A stretch of 35,827 nucleotides of DNA from Dehalococcoidales bacterium (GCA_020342155.1 CP070842.1:1056864-1092690); one strand, 5' to 3'; counted from the first letter of the stretch, positions 16,408 to 25,646 are shown. The notes: generated by a model from the letters alone, not told the origin. Numbers and translations are program-made.

Positions 16408-17229
16408 ATGTTTGGGCCCAGGTCAGCAATGCTAACCCTGTACGGTGACTATGTTCGCCATAAAGGTGGGGAAATCGGTATTGGCAGCCTGATTACACTT
16501 CTAGGTAACTTTGAGCTTTCCCAGCAATCCATAAGGTCAGCCGTATCCAGAATGTGCCGAGCCGGTTTGCTCAAGGTCAGACAAAACGGAACGAAGAGTT
16601 ACTATTCACTAACAAAAGATGGCTCTGAGCTACTGGACAAAGGGGCACAGCGTATCTTCGAGCGAGATAAAAGCAAGTGGGACGGAATCTGGAGTGTCGT
16701 TGTTTATTTTATTCCAGAAGAAAAGCGACAGGCCAGAGACCGCCTTCGTCAGGAGCTAAGCTGGATAGGATATGGTCCACTCAGCGGGGCTACGTGGATT
16801 TCACCCCATGATTTGACCCGGGAAGTACTCAATATCGCAGAAGACCTTAAAATTAAAAAGTATATCCAGATCTTTCAATCCAAACATCAGGGTTTTGCCG
16901 ATGCCCAGAGTATAGTATCCCGTTGCTGGGACCTTGACCGGGTGCATAAGAAATACGCCAGCTTCATTGCCAAATACCGTCCCAAACTGGAAAATCATTT
17001 GATGTTCCTTCAGGCTGGGAATTCTGTGGAACCGAGCCAGTACTTTGTCGAGAGGTTCAACCTCATCGACGAATACCGGAGGTTACCTTATTTTGACCCT
17101 GACTTGCCCGCGGAGCTGCTGCCTCGAAACTGGCTGCGTTCCCAAGCTGACAACTTGTTCCATGAATACCACGATTTACTCACTGATAAAGCCAATGAAT
17201 ACTTTAACGCGGTCTTAGAACAGTACTAA
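16408..17229 (+). CDS. PaaX-family transcriptional repressor
   Basis: A 273-residue regulator with the PaaX layout: an N-terminal winged helix (about 1-80; ELSQQSIRSAVSRMCRAGLL is the recognition region and KSYYSLTKDG the wing), a middle domain beginning KWDGIWSVVVYFIPEEKR, and a C-terminal PaaX domain. E. coli PaaX represses phenylacetate genes and is released by phenylacetyl-CoA. This one is somewhat shorter (E. coli about 316). It lies 20 nt before the reductase genes behind a strong promoter, so I infer a local repressor that responds to an aryl-CoA, perhaps benzoyl-CoA or phenylacetyl-CoA. Known benzoyl-CoA operons use BzdR or other types, so PaaX control is noteworthy. Confidence 0.85.
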   Translation: MFGPRSAMLTLYGDYVRHKGGEIGIGSLITLLGNFELSQQSIRSAVSRMCRAGLLKVRQNGTKSYYSLTKDGSELLDKGAQRIFERDKSKWDGIWSVVVYFIPEEKRQARDRLRQELSWIGYGPLSGATWISPHDLTREVLNIAEDLKIKKYIQIFQSKHQGFADAQSIVSRCWDLDRVHKKYASFIAKYRPKLENHLMFLQAGNSVEPSQYFVERFNLIDEYRRLPYFDPDLPAELLPRNWLRSQADNLFHEYHDLLTDKANEYFNAVLEQY

Positions 17230-17249
17230 GTTGGGAGTGAGTTAGTAGA

Positions 17250-18395
17250 ATGGAACCAGTCGAAAAATTCACTGATGCATGGCGACACCGCCGCGATTAC
17301 GCCATAGACTGGAAAGAGAGGACGGGGGGAAAGGTAGTGGGGTATTTCTGCACCTACGTTCCGGAGGAGATACTTTATGCCGCAGACATCCTTCCTGTCA
17401 GAATCCTGGGAGGGCACCAGCCACCGAACCTGGTAGCTCCTCATGTATTTGATATGTGGTGCCCATTCTGTCGCGACTGCTTAAACGAAGGGCTGGCTGG
17501 CAAGTATGACTATCTGGACGGGATAATGATAGCCCAATCATGTCTCCATATGCGTCAAGCATTTGGCGCCTGGGAAATCCATGTACCTACCCCGTGGAAA
17601 TACTATCTCTGCATGCCCAATGCTGTGCGGAGCCCAAGAGCAAAGCCCTTCCTTGCTGGAGAATTGGCGGAGTTCAAAGAGGCGGTAGAGGAATGGACCG
17701 GAAAGCCCATCACCGACGAAGCCCTCGACAAGGGTATAGAAACCATGAATACCAACCGGCGGTTGATGAAACAAGTCTATGAGTTCCGGAAAGAGGATAA
17801 TCCTTCTATCATCGGAACTGAAGCTATGATGATGGTCTGGGCCAGCCAGCTTATGGACAAACGAGAGCATAACGAGCTTCTGAAGCAGCTTGTAGAAGAG
17901 CTCCCTAACCGTAAGCTTGAGAGAGACCCGGGTATACGCCTGATGATTGTCGGTAGTGAGAATGATGACCGACCGTTTATGGAGATGGTGGAATCGATTG
18001 GGGGCACCTTCGTCATCGAAGACCACTGTACCGGCTCAAGGTATTTCTGGGATGAAGTTGTCCCTGATAAAGACCGAATCTCGGCCATTGCGCATCGATA
18101 TTGTGACCGGATACCCTGCCCTAGCAAGGACTGGGGAGCTACCGACTGGCAGCGGAAGCGGTTCCCCCATATCTTAAATCTGGCGCGGGAATATCAAGTT
18201 GAAGGCGCAATTCTAACTCAGCAGAAGTTCTGTGACCCTCATGAGCTCGATATACCCAGTCTAAGGCGGTTTCTTGAGGGTAATGGAATCCCCTGCTATT
18301 TCCTGGAGTTTGAGGTTACCGTACCCGTAGGGCAGTTTCGCATCCGGGTAGAAGCTTTCCTCGAGCAGATAAGGGCGGAGGAACTATTCGTTTAG
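17250..18395 (+). CDS. bzdN: Benzoyl-CoA reductase, BzdN/BcrC-type subunit
   Basis: A 381-residue member of the 2-hydroxyacyl-CoA dehydratase/benzoyl-CoA reductase superfamily. With BzdO it forms the part that binds benzoyl-CoA and an Fe-S cluster and reduces the ring. Conserved cysteines include Cys34 (GYFCTYVPEE), 71/74/77 (MWCPFCRDCLNEG), Cys98 (AQSCLHMRQ) and a later QQKFCDPHELD. Length agrees with BzdN (about 380). It is the first reductase gene after the PaaX-family gene. The order of subunits and the sizes of the partners favour the Bzd (Azoarcus) subtype over the Bcr (Thauera) subtype. Confidence 0.9.
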   Translation: MEPVEKFTDAWRHRRDYAIDWKERTGGKVVGYFCTYVPEEILYAADILPVRILGGHQPPNLVAPHVFDMWCPFCRDCLNEGLAGKYDYLDGIMIAQSCLHMRQAFGAWEIHVPTPWKYYLCMPNAVRSPRAKPFLAGELAEFKEAVEEWTGKPITDEALDKGIETMNTNRRLMKQVYEFRKEDNPSIIGTEAMMMVWASQLMDKREHNELLKQLVEELPNRKLERDPGIRLMIVGSENDDRPFMEMVESIGGTFVIEDHCTGSRYFWDEVVPDKDRISAIAHRYCDRIPCPSKDWGATDWQRKRFPHILNLAREYQVEGAILTQQKFCDPHELDIPSLRRFLEGNGIPCYFLEFEVTVPVGQFRIRVEAFLEQIRAEELFV

Positions 18396-18436
18396 CCCGA
18401 GAAAAGTCTCATAAGGCAGGAGCCAGAAGTAAAAAG

Positions 18437-19759
18437 ATGGCGGAAACCAAGTATCACACCAAAGCCTTAGAGTGTTGGGATAAGGCTAAAGAGCTAAGAC
18501 TGAAATATTACCAGGACTATGCCGAGGCCCACGATAGAGGAGCTCTTCGCTGGGAGGGTGGAGCCTGGTCATTCGACGCCCTTCCCCAGGCACTTGAGGG
18601 TGAGGTGTATCCGCTCACCGAGGAGCCTTACGGGGCTAGTATCGGGGCTAATCCCGAGGCGCAAGTCAGGTACCAGGAGGCAGCCGAGGGCAAATGGGGT
18701 TGTGCCCGCGACCTCTGCGCCTACTTGCGTAGCTACTGGGGCTCTATAATACTCGATGAATACTTCTTCGGCGGAAAGTGGCCTAAGGCAGATTTCATCT
18801 TTCAGAACCACATCTGCTGCAGTCATGGTAAATGGCTTCAGGTGGCTAATGAGATAGGTGGCGGTGATGTTCCCTACTTCTGCTTTGATGTCGGCGCTGG
18901 ACCTTACGATAAAATAGGCGAGCGACAGATAAATTACGTAGTAGGGCAGCTCTACGACGGAATAGAATTTCTAGAGAAGACCACCAACAGGAAAGTAGTT
19001 GACGAGAAGCTGATTCAGAATGTCTACAATACCTACCGATCCGCCTGTTACTGGTCAAAAGTATGCGAGCTCAACCAGGCTGTTCCTGCTCCTCTGGACG
19101 AGAAAAGCATGTACTCTTTATACGTTCTGGGAACCTTGCAGAAATCGTCAGAAGAAATGGCAGACTTCTACGTGGAGCTATACGAAGAGATAAAGGACCG
19201 TGTGGCCAACCAGATTGCCGCTGTGGGGAACGAGCGGTGCCGAGTGCTGGGTGATAGCCAGCCCCCCTGGGGTTTCTTGAGAGTCCTCCGGTACATGGAG
19301 GAATACGGTGTGGTCTCCATTGGCAGTCTCTATACGTTTTCCTTGATTGGCTGGTGGCAGATGGACGACACCGGGAATATGGTACCTTATCCTACTCTCG
19401 AAGAGCAAGGCATAACCATCAAGGATAGAGACCATGCCTTAAGACTCCTGGCAGAGGGAGAGCTTAGAGGCAAACTCATGTGGGCACCATTCTATGGGGC
19501 AAAGTTCAAGAATGAAATAGTTAAGAAGATAGCCCGGCAGTGGAAGTGCGACGCAGCCATGATTCATCTTAACCGGGGTTGCGAAGGGACAGCCATGCAC
19601 CAAATGGAACTGAAAATTGCCCTGTCGGAAGCGGGTTTACCAGTAATGACCTATGAGGGGAACATGGCTGATGAGAGGGAATTTGATGAAGCCCGAGATA
19701 TGAGGCTTATCGACCTCTTCCTTACTGAGACTATGGACCTAAAGAAATTAACGGATTAG
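18437..19759 (+). CDS. bzdO: Benzoyl-CoA reductase, BzdO/BcrB-type subunit
   Basis: A 440-residue protein of the same HgdB-like superfamily and the second half of the substrate-reducing module. Conserved segments include AEAHDRGALRWEGGAWSFD, the cysteine regions GCARDLCAYLRSYWG and NHICCSHGKW, CYWSKVCELNQAVPAPLD, and MIHLNRGCEGTAMHQ near the C-terminus. Length fits BzdO (about 445). It follows bzdN by 41 nt and precedes the first ATPase subunit by 7 nt. Together with the two ATPases it gives the four-subunit ATP-dependent class I reductase. Confidence 0.9.
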   Translation: MAETKYHTKALECWDKAKELRLKYYQDYAEAHDRGALRWEGGAWSFDALPQALEGEVYPLTEEPYGASIGANPEAQVRYQEAAEGKWGCARDLCAYLRSYWGSIILDEYFFGGKWPKADFIFQNHICCSHGKWLQVANEIGGGDVPYFCFDVGAGPYDKIGERQINYVVGQLYDGIEFLEKTTNRKVVDEKLIQNVYNTYRSACYWSKVCELNQAVPAPLDEKSMYSLYVLGTLQKSSEEMADFYVELYEEIKDRVANQIAAVGNERCRVLGDSQPPWGFLRVLRYMEEYGVVSIGSLYTFSLIGWWQMDDTGNMVPYPTLEEQGITIKDRDHALRLLAEGELRGKLMWAPFYGAKFKNEIVKKIARQWKCDAAMIHLNRGCEGTAMHQMELKIALSEAGLPVMTYEGNMADEREFDEARDMRLIDLFLTETMDLKKLTD

Positions 19760-19766
19760 GAGAGAG

Positions 19767-20597
19767 ATGTTAGTTGCCGGCATAGATATCGGTGGTAAGA
19801 ACGTTCATGTCATCCTCATGAAGGACGGCACGATACTGGCGAAAGGTGCGGCACCGACCGGAATAAATAAAACGGAAGCGACAGAGCAATTATACGATAA
19901 AGTGCTCCAACAAGCCGGTTTGAGACTGGAAGACATCGAGTGTGTCGTCGCTACCGGTAGCTCTGGTCGCAGGGTTTCTTTTGCACAGGGAGTGATCCCC
20001 GAAGCTGCCGCTGATGCCCGGGCTGTAGTCCAGCTTATTCCTTCGGCAAGGACTATCATCGATGTTGGAGCAGAAGAAGGTCGAGCGATAAAGATCAACT
20101 CAGAGGGAAAAGTTCTGGACTTTGCTATCAATGAGAAATGTGCTGCCGGCACCGGTACCTTTGTTGACACCATGGCCCGGGCGCTGGAGATAACGATGGA
20201 GGAGATGGCCGAGGCTTCACTTAAATCCACAGAATCTATCCCAATGAATGCCCAGTGTGCCGTCTTTGGTGAGTCCGAGGTGGTCTCGCTAATTCATGCC
20301 AAGACACCGAAGCATGATATCGCCCGGGCGGTACATGATGCGATAGCAGGGCGGGTGGGTTCAGTAGCCCGGATAGTGGGACTAGAAAATGACGTGGTGA
20401 TGATTGGCGGCGTGGCCAGAAATACCGGCTTTGTCGAATCATTGAAAAGAGAGCTGGCAACCGACGTGATAATACCGAACGAACCGGACTTTGTTGGAGC
20501 TCTGGGAGCAGCAGCCGCAGCTGAGGCTGGAGTAGTCGAGGAAAAGGTCGAGGCTAGAGTGGTGGAGAGGCAGGACTACGATGAAAGTAGCAATTAA
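19767..20597 (+). CDS. bzdP: Benzoyl-CoA reductase ATPase/activator subunit (BzdP-like)
   Basis: A 276-residue ASKHA-fold ATPase of the BadF/BadG/BcrA/HgdC family. One [4Fe-4S] cluster bridges the ATPase dimer, and ATP hydrolysis drives low-potential electrons to the N/O module. The nucleotide loop GIDIGGKNVHVILMKDG, Cys125 in NEKCAAGTGTF and Cys164 in AQCAVFGESEV are the two expected cluster ligands, and GGVARNTGF follows near the C-terminus. AGGAGAG precedes the ATG. I assign P rather than Q because the next gene has the N-terminal extension I associate with Q; the P/Q naming is less certain than the function. Confidence 0.85.
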   Translation: MLVAGIDIGGKNVHVILMKDGTILAKGAAPTGINKTEATEQLYDKVLQQAGLRLEDIECVVATGSSGRRVSFAQGVIPEAAADARAVVQLIPSARTIIDVGAEEGRAIKINSEGKVLDFAINEKCAAGTGTFVDTMARALEITMEEMAEASLKSTESIPMNAQCAVFGESEVVSLIHAKTPKHDIARAVHDAIAGRVGSVARIVGLENDVVMIGGVARNTGFVESLKRELATDVIIPNEPDFVGALGAAAAAEAGVVEEKVEARVVERQDYDESSN

Positions 20598-20627
20598 GCA
20601 AACGCTTAATAAGGGAGGTTTGCTCCG

Positions 20628-21557
20628 ATGGCTGAGGAAGTGAAGGAATTCTGGAGATGGCCAGAGTCCCACTGGACAAATCTGGACATTGACTGGAAAC
20701 AAGGTAAGATAATCACTTCTGGAGTCGATGTCGGCTCGGTAAGCACCCAAGCAGTAATCATGGTTGATGGCGAACTATTTGCTTTCAGTAGCACTCGTAC
20801 TGGTTCAGACAGCCCTGACAGCGCTTTAAAAGGACTGGATATAGCCCTGGAAGTGACGGGTATGACAGCAGACAACATTGACTATTGCATAGGAACTGGG
20901 TATGGAAGGGTGAATGTACCCATGGCACAGCAGACGATAACCGAGATCGCCTGTCATGCCCGTGGAGCTAACTTTGTATATGGTCCCGCGGTAAGGACAG
21001 TGATGGATATGGGTGGCCAGGACTGCAAAGCCATCCGTTGTGATGAGCGTGGTAAGGTTATTAAGTTTATGATGAACGATAAGTGCGCAGCTGGTACCGG
21101 TCGCGGCATGGAGGTATTTGCCGACCTTATAGGGGTGCCTGTTTGGGAAATTGGCCCGCGTTCCTTTCAGGTGGAAAAAGAGCCTGCCATGATAAGCAGC
21201 ACCTGCGTCGTGTTTGCCAAATCGGAAGTTGTTGGACTACTCGAAGAAGGAAAACCTGAGAACGATATCATAGCTGCTTACTGTGCCGCTATGGCCCACC
21301 GGATTGTTGAACTACTAAACCGCCTAGAGATAGAAAAGGAGTTTGCCATCACCGGCGGTATAGCTAAAAACGAAGGGGTAGTGAAGCGACTGGAGAACGA
21401 AACAGGCGTTAAGACCATGGAGAAGGTCTGGTATAACCCCGAATATAACTCGCGGAACTATCCATTCGATACACAAATTATCGGTGCCCTGGGAGCAGCC
21501 CTCTTCGCCATGGCCTTGCTGGAGAGAGGTAGGGTGGAAAGTGCCCGAAAGGCCTGA
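20628..21557 (+). CDS. bzdQ: Benzoyl-CoA reductase ATPase/activator subunit (BzdQ-like)
   Basis: A 309-residue second ATPase of the HgdC-like family, paired with the preceding subunit. It has an N-terminal extension of about 28 residues (FWRWPESHWTNLD) before the nucleotide loop SGVDVGSVSTQAVIM. The cluster cysteines are Cys153 (DKCAAGTGRGMEV) and Cys193 (SSTCVVFAKSEV), and GGIAKNEGVVKRL is the C-terminal motif. Two short ATPases (276 and 309) match the Bzd layout; Bcr-type enzymes have one much longer ATPase subunit. AAGGGAGG lies about 8 nt before the ATG. Confidence 0.88.
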   Translation: MAEEVKEFWRWPESHWTNLDIDWKQGKIITSGVDVGSVSTQAVIMVDGELFAFSSTRTGSDSPDSALKGLDIALEVTGMTADNIDYCIGTGYGRVNVPMAQQTITEIACHARGANFVYGPAVRTVMDMGGQDCKAIRCDERGKVIKFMMNDKCAAGTGRGMEVFADLIGVPVWEIGPRSFQVEKEPAMISSTCVVFAKSEVVGLLEEGKPENDIIAAYCAAMAHRIVELLNRLEIEKEFAITGGIAKNEGVVKRLENETGVKTMEKVWYNPEYNSRNYPFDTQIIGALGAALFAMALLERGRVESARKA

Positions 21558-21565
21558 GGTAAAGT

Positions 21566-21877
21566 GTGTTAGCCAATTACGGTTTTCAAGACGGCTCGGG
21601 CGATTGGTTCCTGGTAATTGATACGGATAAGTGCGATGGCTGCGGTAAGTGTACAGAAGCCTGCCCGGTAAATGTGCTTGAAGTAGGTCCAGATGAATAT
21701 GACCCCTTTCGTGAAGAGCCAGTGGTCAAGGTAAGAGAAGAGGAACGCAAGAAGATAAGATATAGCTGTGCCAGTTGCCGACCTGGCTACGGCGAGAAAC
21801 CTGCCCCCTGTGTTATTACCTGCGAAACAGGGGCTATTTTTCACTCAGAGGGATGGAAGCTTCTATACGGCAAATAA
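21566..21877 (+). CDS. Two-cluster ferredoxin, electron donor to benzoyl-CoA reductase (BzdM-like)
   Basis: A 103-residue ferredoxin. The first [4Fe-4S] site is classical (Cys23, 26, 29, 33 in CDGCGKCTEACP). The second uses Cys68, Cys71, Cys82 and Cys86 with a wide 10-residue gap (SCASCRP, then PCVITCETG), so it is not a symmetric 2[4Fe-4S] ferredoxin. The position directly after the two ATPase genes matches bzdM, whose product donates electrons to the reductase. Translation starts at GTG (21566), with GAGGT 6 nt upstream. Confidence 0.85.
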   Translation: MLANYGFQDGSGDWFLVIDTDKCDGCGKCTEACPVNVLEVGPDEYDPFREEPVVKVREEERKKIRYSCASCRPGYGEKPAPCVITCETGAIFHSEGWKLLYGK

Positions 21878-21927
21878 TAACTCTGTCTCATATTGGGATT
21901 TCTTGACCTGCTTGGTGAAACCCGAGG

Positions 21928-24429
21928 ATGAGCATGATTAGTCTTATTATTGACGAAGTCAAGGTTACTGCTCCCGAGGGAACGACGATTCTAGAGGCTA
22001 CTCTACAGGCAGACATTTATATCCCTCACATTTGCTCCCATCCTTTTCTTCCTGCTTTTGACGGTTTAAAACCTGCTGAATTTGTTTATCAGAGTGCATC
22101 ACGCCTCGATAATAAGAATACAGACATGGAATACGAAGGTTGCCAGCTCTGTGTGGTGAATATTGAGGGCAGTGAGGATTTACAACGAGCCTGTAATACC
22201 CCTGCAGTGGAAGGAATGGTGGTTCATACCGATACCCAGGAGATTCACGAATTCCGGCGCGACCGTCTGACGCATATCTTGAGCAGGCATCCTCACGCCT
22301 GCCTCACCTGTGCCCAAAAAGAAGGTTGTGCCCGGTTTCCTTGCTCCACGAACGTGTCTGAGAATGAGCGATGTTGCCCCTTATTCAGCAGTTGCGAATT
22401 TCAACGGGTAGCCGAGTATATCGGGATTAAGCCGGAGACCTCACGTTACGTCTTCGAAGGACTGTCTGTTGTAGAGGATAAGCCTCTATTCAAACGAGAT
22501 TATAATCTCTGCATTGGCTGTACCCGTTGTATCCGGGTCTGTCGGGATGTGATGGGAGTGGGAGCCCTCGATTTTATCTTCGATGAGGACGGCCAAGTGG
22601 TTGTTGGCACTGTGGGCCCCACGCTCAGAGAGTCCACCTGTCGATTCTGCACTGCCTGTGTCGAGGTGTGCCCTACCGGTGCCTTGCTGGATAAAGAGGA
22701 ATTTACAGAAGCCCCTTGCCAAACCTCTTGTCCTGCTGGAATAGATGTCCCCCGTTATGTATATCTTCTTAGCGAGGGAAAATTCGCTGAGGCTGCCGCA
22801 GTTATCCGGGAGACCGTACCCTTCCCCCGGGTGCTGGGATACATTTGCCCGCATGACTGTGAGCTGAAGTGCCGCCGTGGAGAGCTGAATGAACCGATTG
22901 CCATCAGAGCTCTGAAGAGATTCGCCGCCGAACACGAGGACAAACACTGGAAAGAGAGGCTCAAACCAGTCACCCTTACGGGCAAGAAGGTGGCCGTGGT
23001 GGGGTCGGGGCCGGCAGGGCTAAGCGCCGCTTACTACCTGACCAGACTAGGACATTCGGTCACTATTTTTGAAACCGCTTCCAAGCCCGGAGGGATGATG
23101 CAGACCGCCATTCCGCGGTTCCTGCTGCCTCAAGAAGTACTGGATGAGGAAATTGAGGAGATTCTAAGTTCTGGCATCGAGCTCAGACTGAACAGTCTGG
23201 TGGAGAGTATTGGCAGCCTTCTTGAAGAGGGGTATGATGCCGCTCTGTTGGCCATTGGCCTACAGGAAGGAAGCAAGGTATCCATCCCGGGCAGTGATCT
23301 GGAAGAGGTCCTCATTGGTCTTGATTTCCTGAGGGATGTCAGCAAGGGGAAGGAGGTCAGCCTGGGTCAAAAGGTGCTGGTCCTTGGGGGTGGCGGGGTG
23401 GCTTGCGATGTGGCACGGACCGCCAAACGTCTCGGGGCACAACTGGTATCCATGGTCTGTCTGGAGTCTCGGGAGACTATGCCTGCCCCTTCGCAGGATA
23501 TCAGTCAGACGGAGGACGAAGGGATAGAGATTATCCCCTCCCGCTCCATCAAGCAAATTCTTGGCGAAGACAATCGGGTTAAGAGCGTTGAATGCCTCCA
23601 GGTGAAATGGGTGGAATTCGACGAAGATGGAAAGCTCCATCTGGAGACAGTCCCTAATTCTGAGCACATCCTGGAAGCGGATACCGTTATCTTTGCCACA
23701 GGACAGTCACTCGACTACCAGTTTGCCGAGAAAAATGGACTCGAGCTCAATCGCAGGGGCACAGTAAAGGTTTTCCCTGACAATCCAGAGACCAATTTGA
23801 GAGGGGTATTCGTCAGCGGTGACGCTTTAACCGGTCCCGCTTCAGTGGTAGAGGCAGTTGCTGCCGGCAGGAGAGCAGCCATCTCAATCGATACATGCCT
23901 CGGTGGGGAAGGTCTGCTGAAAGAAGGACTAAGCGACAAAGAAGTCCCGTCTTACTTGGGTCGGGTGGAGGGCTTTGCAGAAAAAGCCAGAATAAATCCT
24001 GCTCTCCTCCCTCCTGAGGAGCGAGTGTGTTCTTTTAAGACAGTGGAGCTTTCTCTGGATACCGAGTATGCAATGGCTGAAAGCATTCGTTGCCTCAGGT
24101 GTAATCTGAGGTCCGGCATTCCCAGACACATATTGCCACCTCAACAAAAGCTATGGATAGAGTTCAACCTTGAAAACGTGAGCCTGGTACCCGAGCTAGA
24201 GGGGGTCTACCGGCTGCTGGATGAACACGAGAACGTCATTTATATAAAAGGGGCCTTGAACCTGCGCCAGGAGATGGAGGAACAGCTGGGACTACGCGAA
24301 ACGGCCCGCTACTTCGCCTACGAAGAGGACCCTATGTATACCCAGCGAGAAAGCCAGCTTTTACAGCAGTACATCGCCGAAAACGGTCAAATGCCCGAAG
24401 GGAATCGAGAACTAGATGACCTTTTCTGA
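21928..24429 (+). CDS. BzdV-like Fe-S flavoprotein, NAD(P)H:ferredoxin electron-input protein
   Basis: An 833-residue multidomain protein. Residues 1-110 form a plant-type [2Fe-2S] domain (Cys36, 72, 75, 89). About 115-160 is a NuoG/HydA-like cysteine-rich segment (HACLTCAQKEGC). About 190-250 holds two [4Fe-4S] motifs (195/198/201/205 and 238/241/244/248). From about 262 on it resembles the small subunit of glutamate synthase, with FAD loop VVGSGPAGLSAAYY, pyridine-nucleotide loop LVLGGGGVACD and FVSGDALTGPASVVEAVAAG. Such GltD-like proteins accompany bzd genes and are thought to recharge the ferredoxin from NAD(P)H. GAGG directly abuts the ATG at 21928; the in-frame ATG at 21934 has better spacing and may be the true start. 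Confidence 0.88.
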   Translation: MSMISLIIDEVKVTAPEGTTILEATLQADIYIPHICSHPFLPAFDGLKPAEFVYQSASRLDNKNTDMEYEGCQLCVVNIEGSEDLQRACNTPAVEGMVVHTDTQEIHEFRRDRLTHILSRHPHACLTCAQKEGCARFPCSTNVSENERCCPLFSSCEFQRVAEYIGIKPETSRYVFEGLSVVEDKPLFKRDYNLCIGCTRCIRVCRDVMGVGALDFIFDEDGQVVVGTVGPTLRESTCRFCTACVEVCPTGALLDKEEFTEAPCQTSCPAGIDVPRYVYLLSEGKFAEAAAVIRETVPFPRVLGYICPHDCELKCRRGELNEPIAIRALKRFAAEHEDKHWKERLKPVTLTGKKVAVVGSGPAGLSAAYYLTRLGHSVTIFETASKPGGMMQTAIPRFLLPQEVLDEEIEEILSSGIELRLNSLVESIGSLLEEGYDAALLAIGLQEGSKVSIPGSDLEEVLIGLDFLRDVSKGKEVSLGQKVLVLGGGGVACDVARTAKRLGAQLVSMVCLESRETMPAPSQDISQTEDEGIEIIPSRSIKQILGEDNRVKSVECLQVKWVEFDEDGKLHLETVPNSEHILEADTVIFATGQSLDYQFAEKNGLELNRRGTVKVFPDNPETNLRGVFVSGDALTGPASVVEAVAAGRRAAISIDTCLGGEGLLKEGLSDKEVPSYLGRVEGFAEKARINPALLPPEERVCSFKTVELSLDTEYAMAESIRCLRCNLRSGIPRHILPPQQKLWIEFNLENVSLVPELEGVYRLLDEHENVIYIKGALNLRQEMEEQLGLRETARYFAYEEDPMYTQRESQLLQQYIAENGQMPEGNRELDDLF

Positions 24430-24458
24430 TTCTATTTCTTCTGTATAGGAGGTAAGAG

Positions 24459-25646
24459 ATGGCCGGAAGGAACGCCTGCATAGTCGGGGGTGGTATGTGC
24501 AAGTGGGGCGTCAGGGAGGCAAGTTATATAGACATGGCCCAGGAAGCGGCCAAGGAATGCCTCGACGATATCCCCGGACTAAAGCCAGGGTATATCGACG
24601 GCTTACTTTTTGCCTCAGCATTTGTAGGAAGGCGATCAGTGCAAATCAATACCGCTCCTGTCGTAGCAGAAAGGCTGGGCCTAAACCCCACATCAATCTG
24701 TGCCAGAGTAGATGTTCTGTGTGCCAGTGGCAGTACGGCAATCCTGCTGGCCAAGGGACTTGTAGAGAGCGGGATGTCCGATGTGGTGATGGTTGTAGGC
24801 AGCGAGAAGCTCTATACTCCAGAGAGGTGGCAGGTGCAATATGACGAGATTGCTGCCATAGACCATGATTGGGACTCGCCGCAAGGCATCGGCCCTCCGC
24901 CAATATGGTTTGCCCTGACAGCCAAGGAGCATATGAAATATTACGGCACAAAAAGAGAGCAGTTCGGAACGGCATCGATAATTAATTATGACTACGGTTT
25001 TAGCAATCCGAATGGTCACTTCCAGAGGCAGTTGACAATGGACGATGTCCTTAACGCGACTGAAATAGCCGCCCCTCTTAATCTATACGATTGCTGTCCA
25101 CTGAGCGACGGCTCGGCAGCCGTGATTATTGCTTCCGAAGAAAGAGCAAAAGAACTCAGCGACAGACCTCCCGTTTATATCCTGGGAGGAGCCCAGGTAT
25201 CACTGCACAGCGTTACCGCTAACTGGCCAGGAGAGCACCTGGGAGAGTGGCCACATTTAAGGCTGGCAGCTGAAAAGGCATACAAGAGAGCCAAGATAGG
25301 TCCTGAAGACGTCGATGTTGCTCAGGTACATGATTGCTTCAGTATTTCTGAGGTTATCGAATTAGAAGAACTGGGGTTCTGCCAGAAGGGTGAAGGCGGG
25401 CCTTTCGTCGAATCAGGACAGACAAAGATTAGGGGCAGTATTCCTACGAATACTGATGGTGGTCTTATTTCCTGTGGGCATCCCTTCGGCGCAACCGGGA
25501 TTCGCCAGGGGATAGAGATTCTAAAACAACTTCAGGGAAGAGCCAACAATCAGGTTAGCGACGCTGCGACTGGCCTTACTCACAACCTGAGCGGCGCCAA
25601 TGCAGAGCACACTGTTGTTATCTATGGCAGTGAACCGGGGAAATAG
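24459..25646 (+). CDS. Thiolase (SCP2-like acyl-CoA acetyltransferase)
   Basis: A 395-residue thiolase-fold enzyme. The nucleophilic cysteine is Cys88 (DVLCASGSTAILL); the C-terminal catalytic motifs are VAQVHDCFSISE and SCGHPFGATGIRQG. It belongs to the SCP2-thiolase branch that needs a DUF35 partner, and the next gene encodes one. Proposed roles: cleavage of 3-oxopimelyl-CoA to glutaryl-CoA and acetyl-CoA in the lower benzoyl-CoA route, or a BbsB-like aryl beta-ketoacyl-CoA cleavage as in anaerobic toluene degradation. AGGAGGTAAG precedes the ATG. It closes the long paaX-bzd transcription unit with its partner. Confidence 0.88.
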   Translation: MAGRNACIVGGGMCKWGVREASYIDMAQEAAKECLDDIPGLKPGYIDGLLFASAFVGRRSVQINTAPVVAERLGLNPTSICARVDVLCASGSTAILLAKGLVESGMSDVVMVVGSEKLYTPERWQVQYDEIAAIDHDWDSPQGIGPPPIWFALTAKEHMKYYGTKREQFGTASIINYDYGFSNPNGHFQRQLTMDDVLNATEIAAPLNLYDCCPLSDGSAAVIIASEERAKELSDRPPVYILGGAQVSLHSVTANWPGEHLGEWPHLRLAAEKAYKRAKIGPEDVDVAQVHDCFSISEVIELEELGFCQKGEGGPFVESGQTKIRGSIPTNTDGGLISCGHPFGATGIRQGIEILKQLQGRANNQVSDAATGLTHNLSGANAEHTVVIYGSEPGK

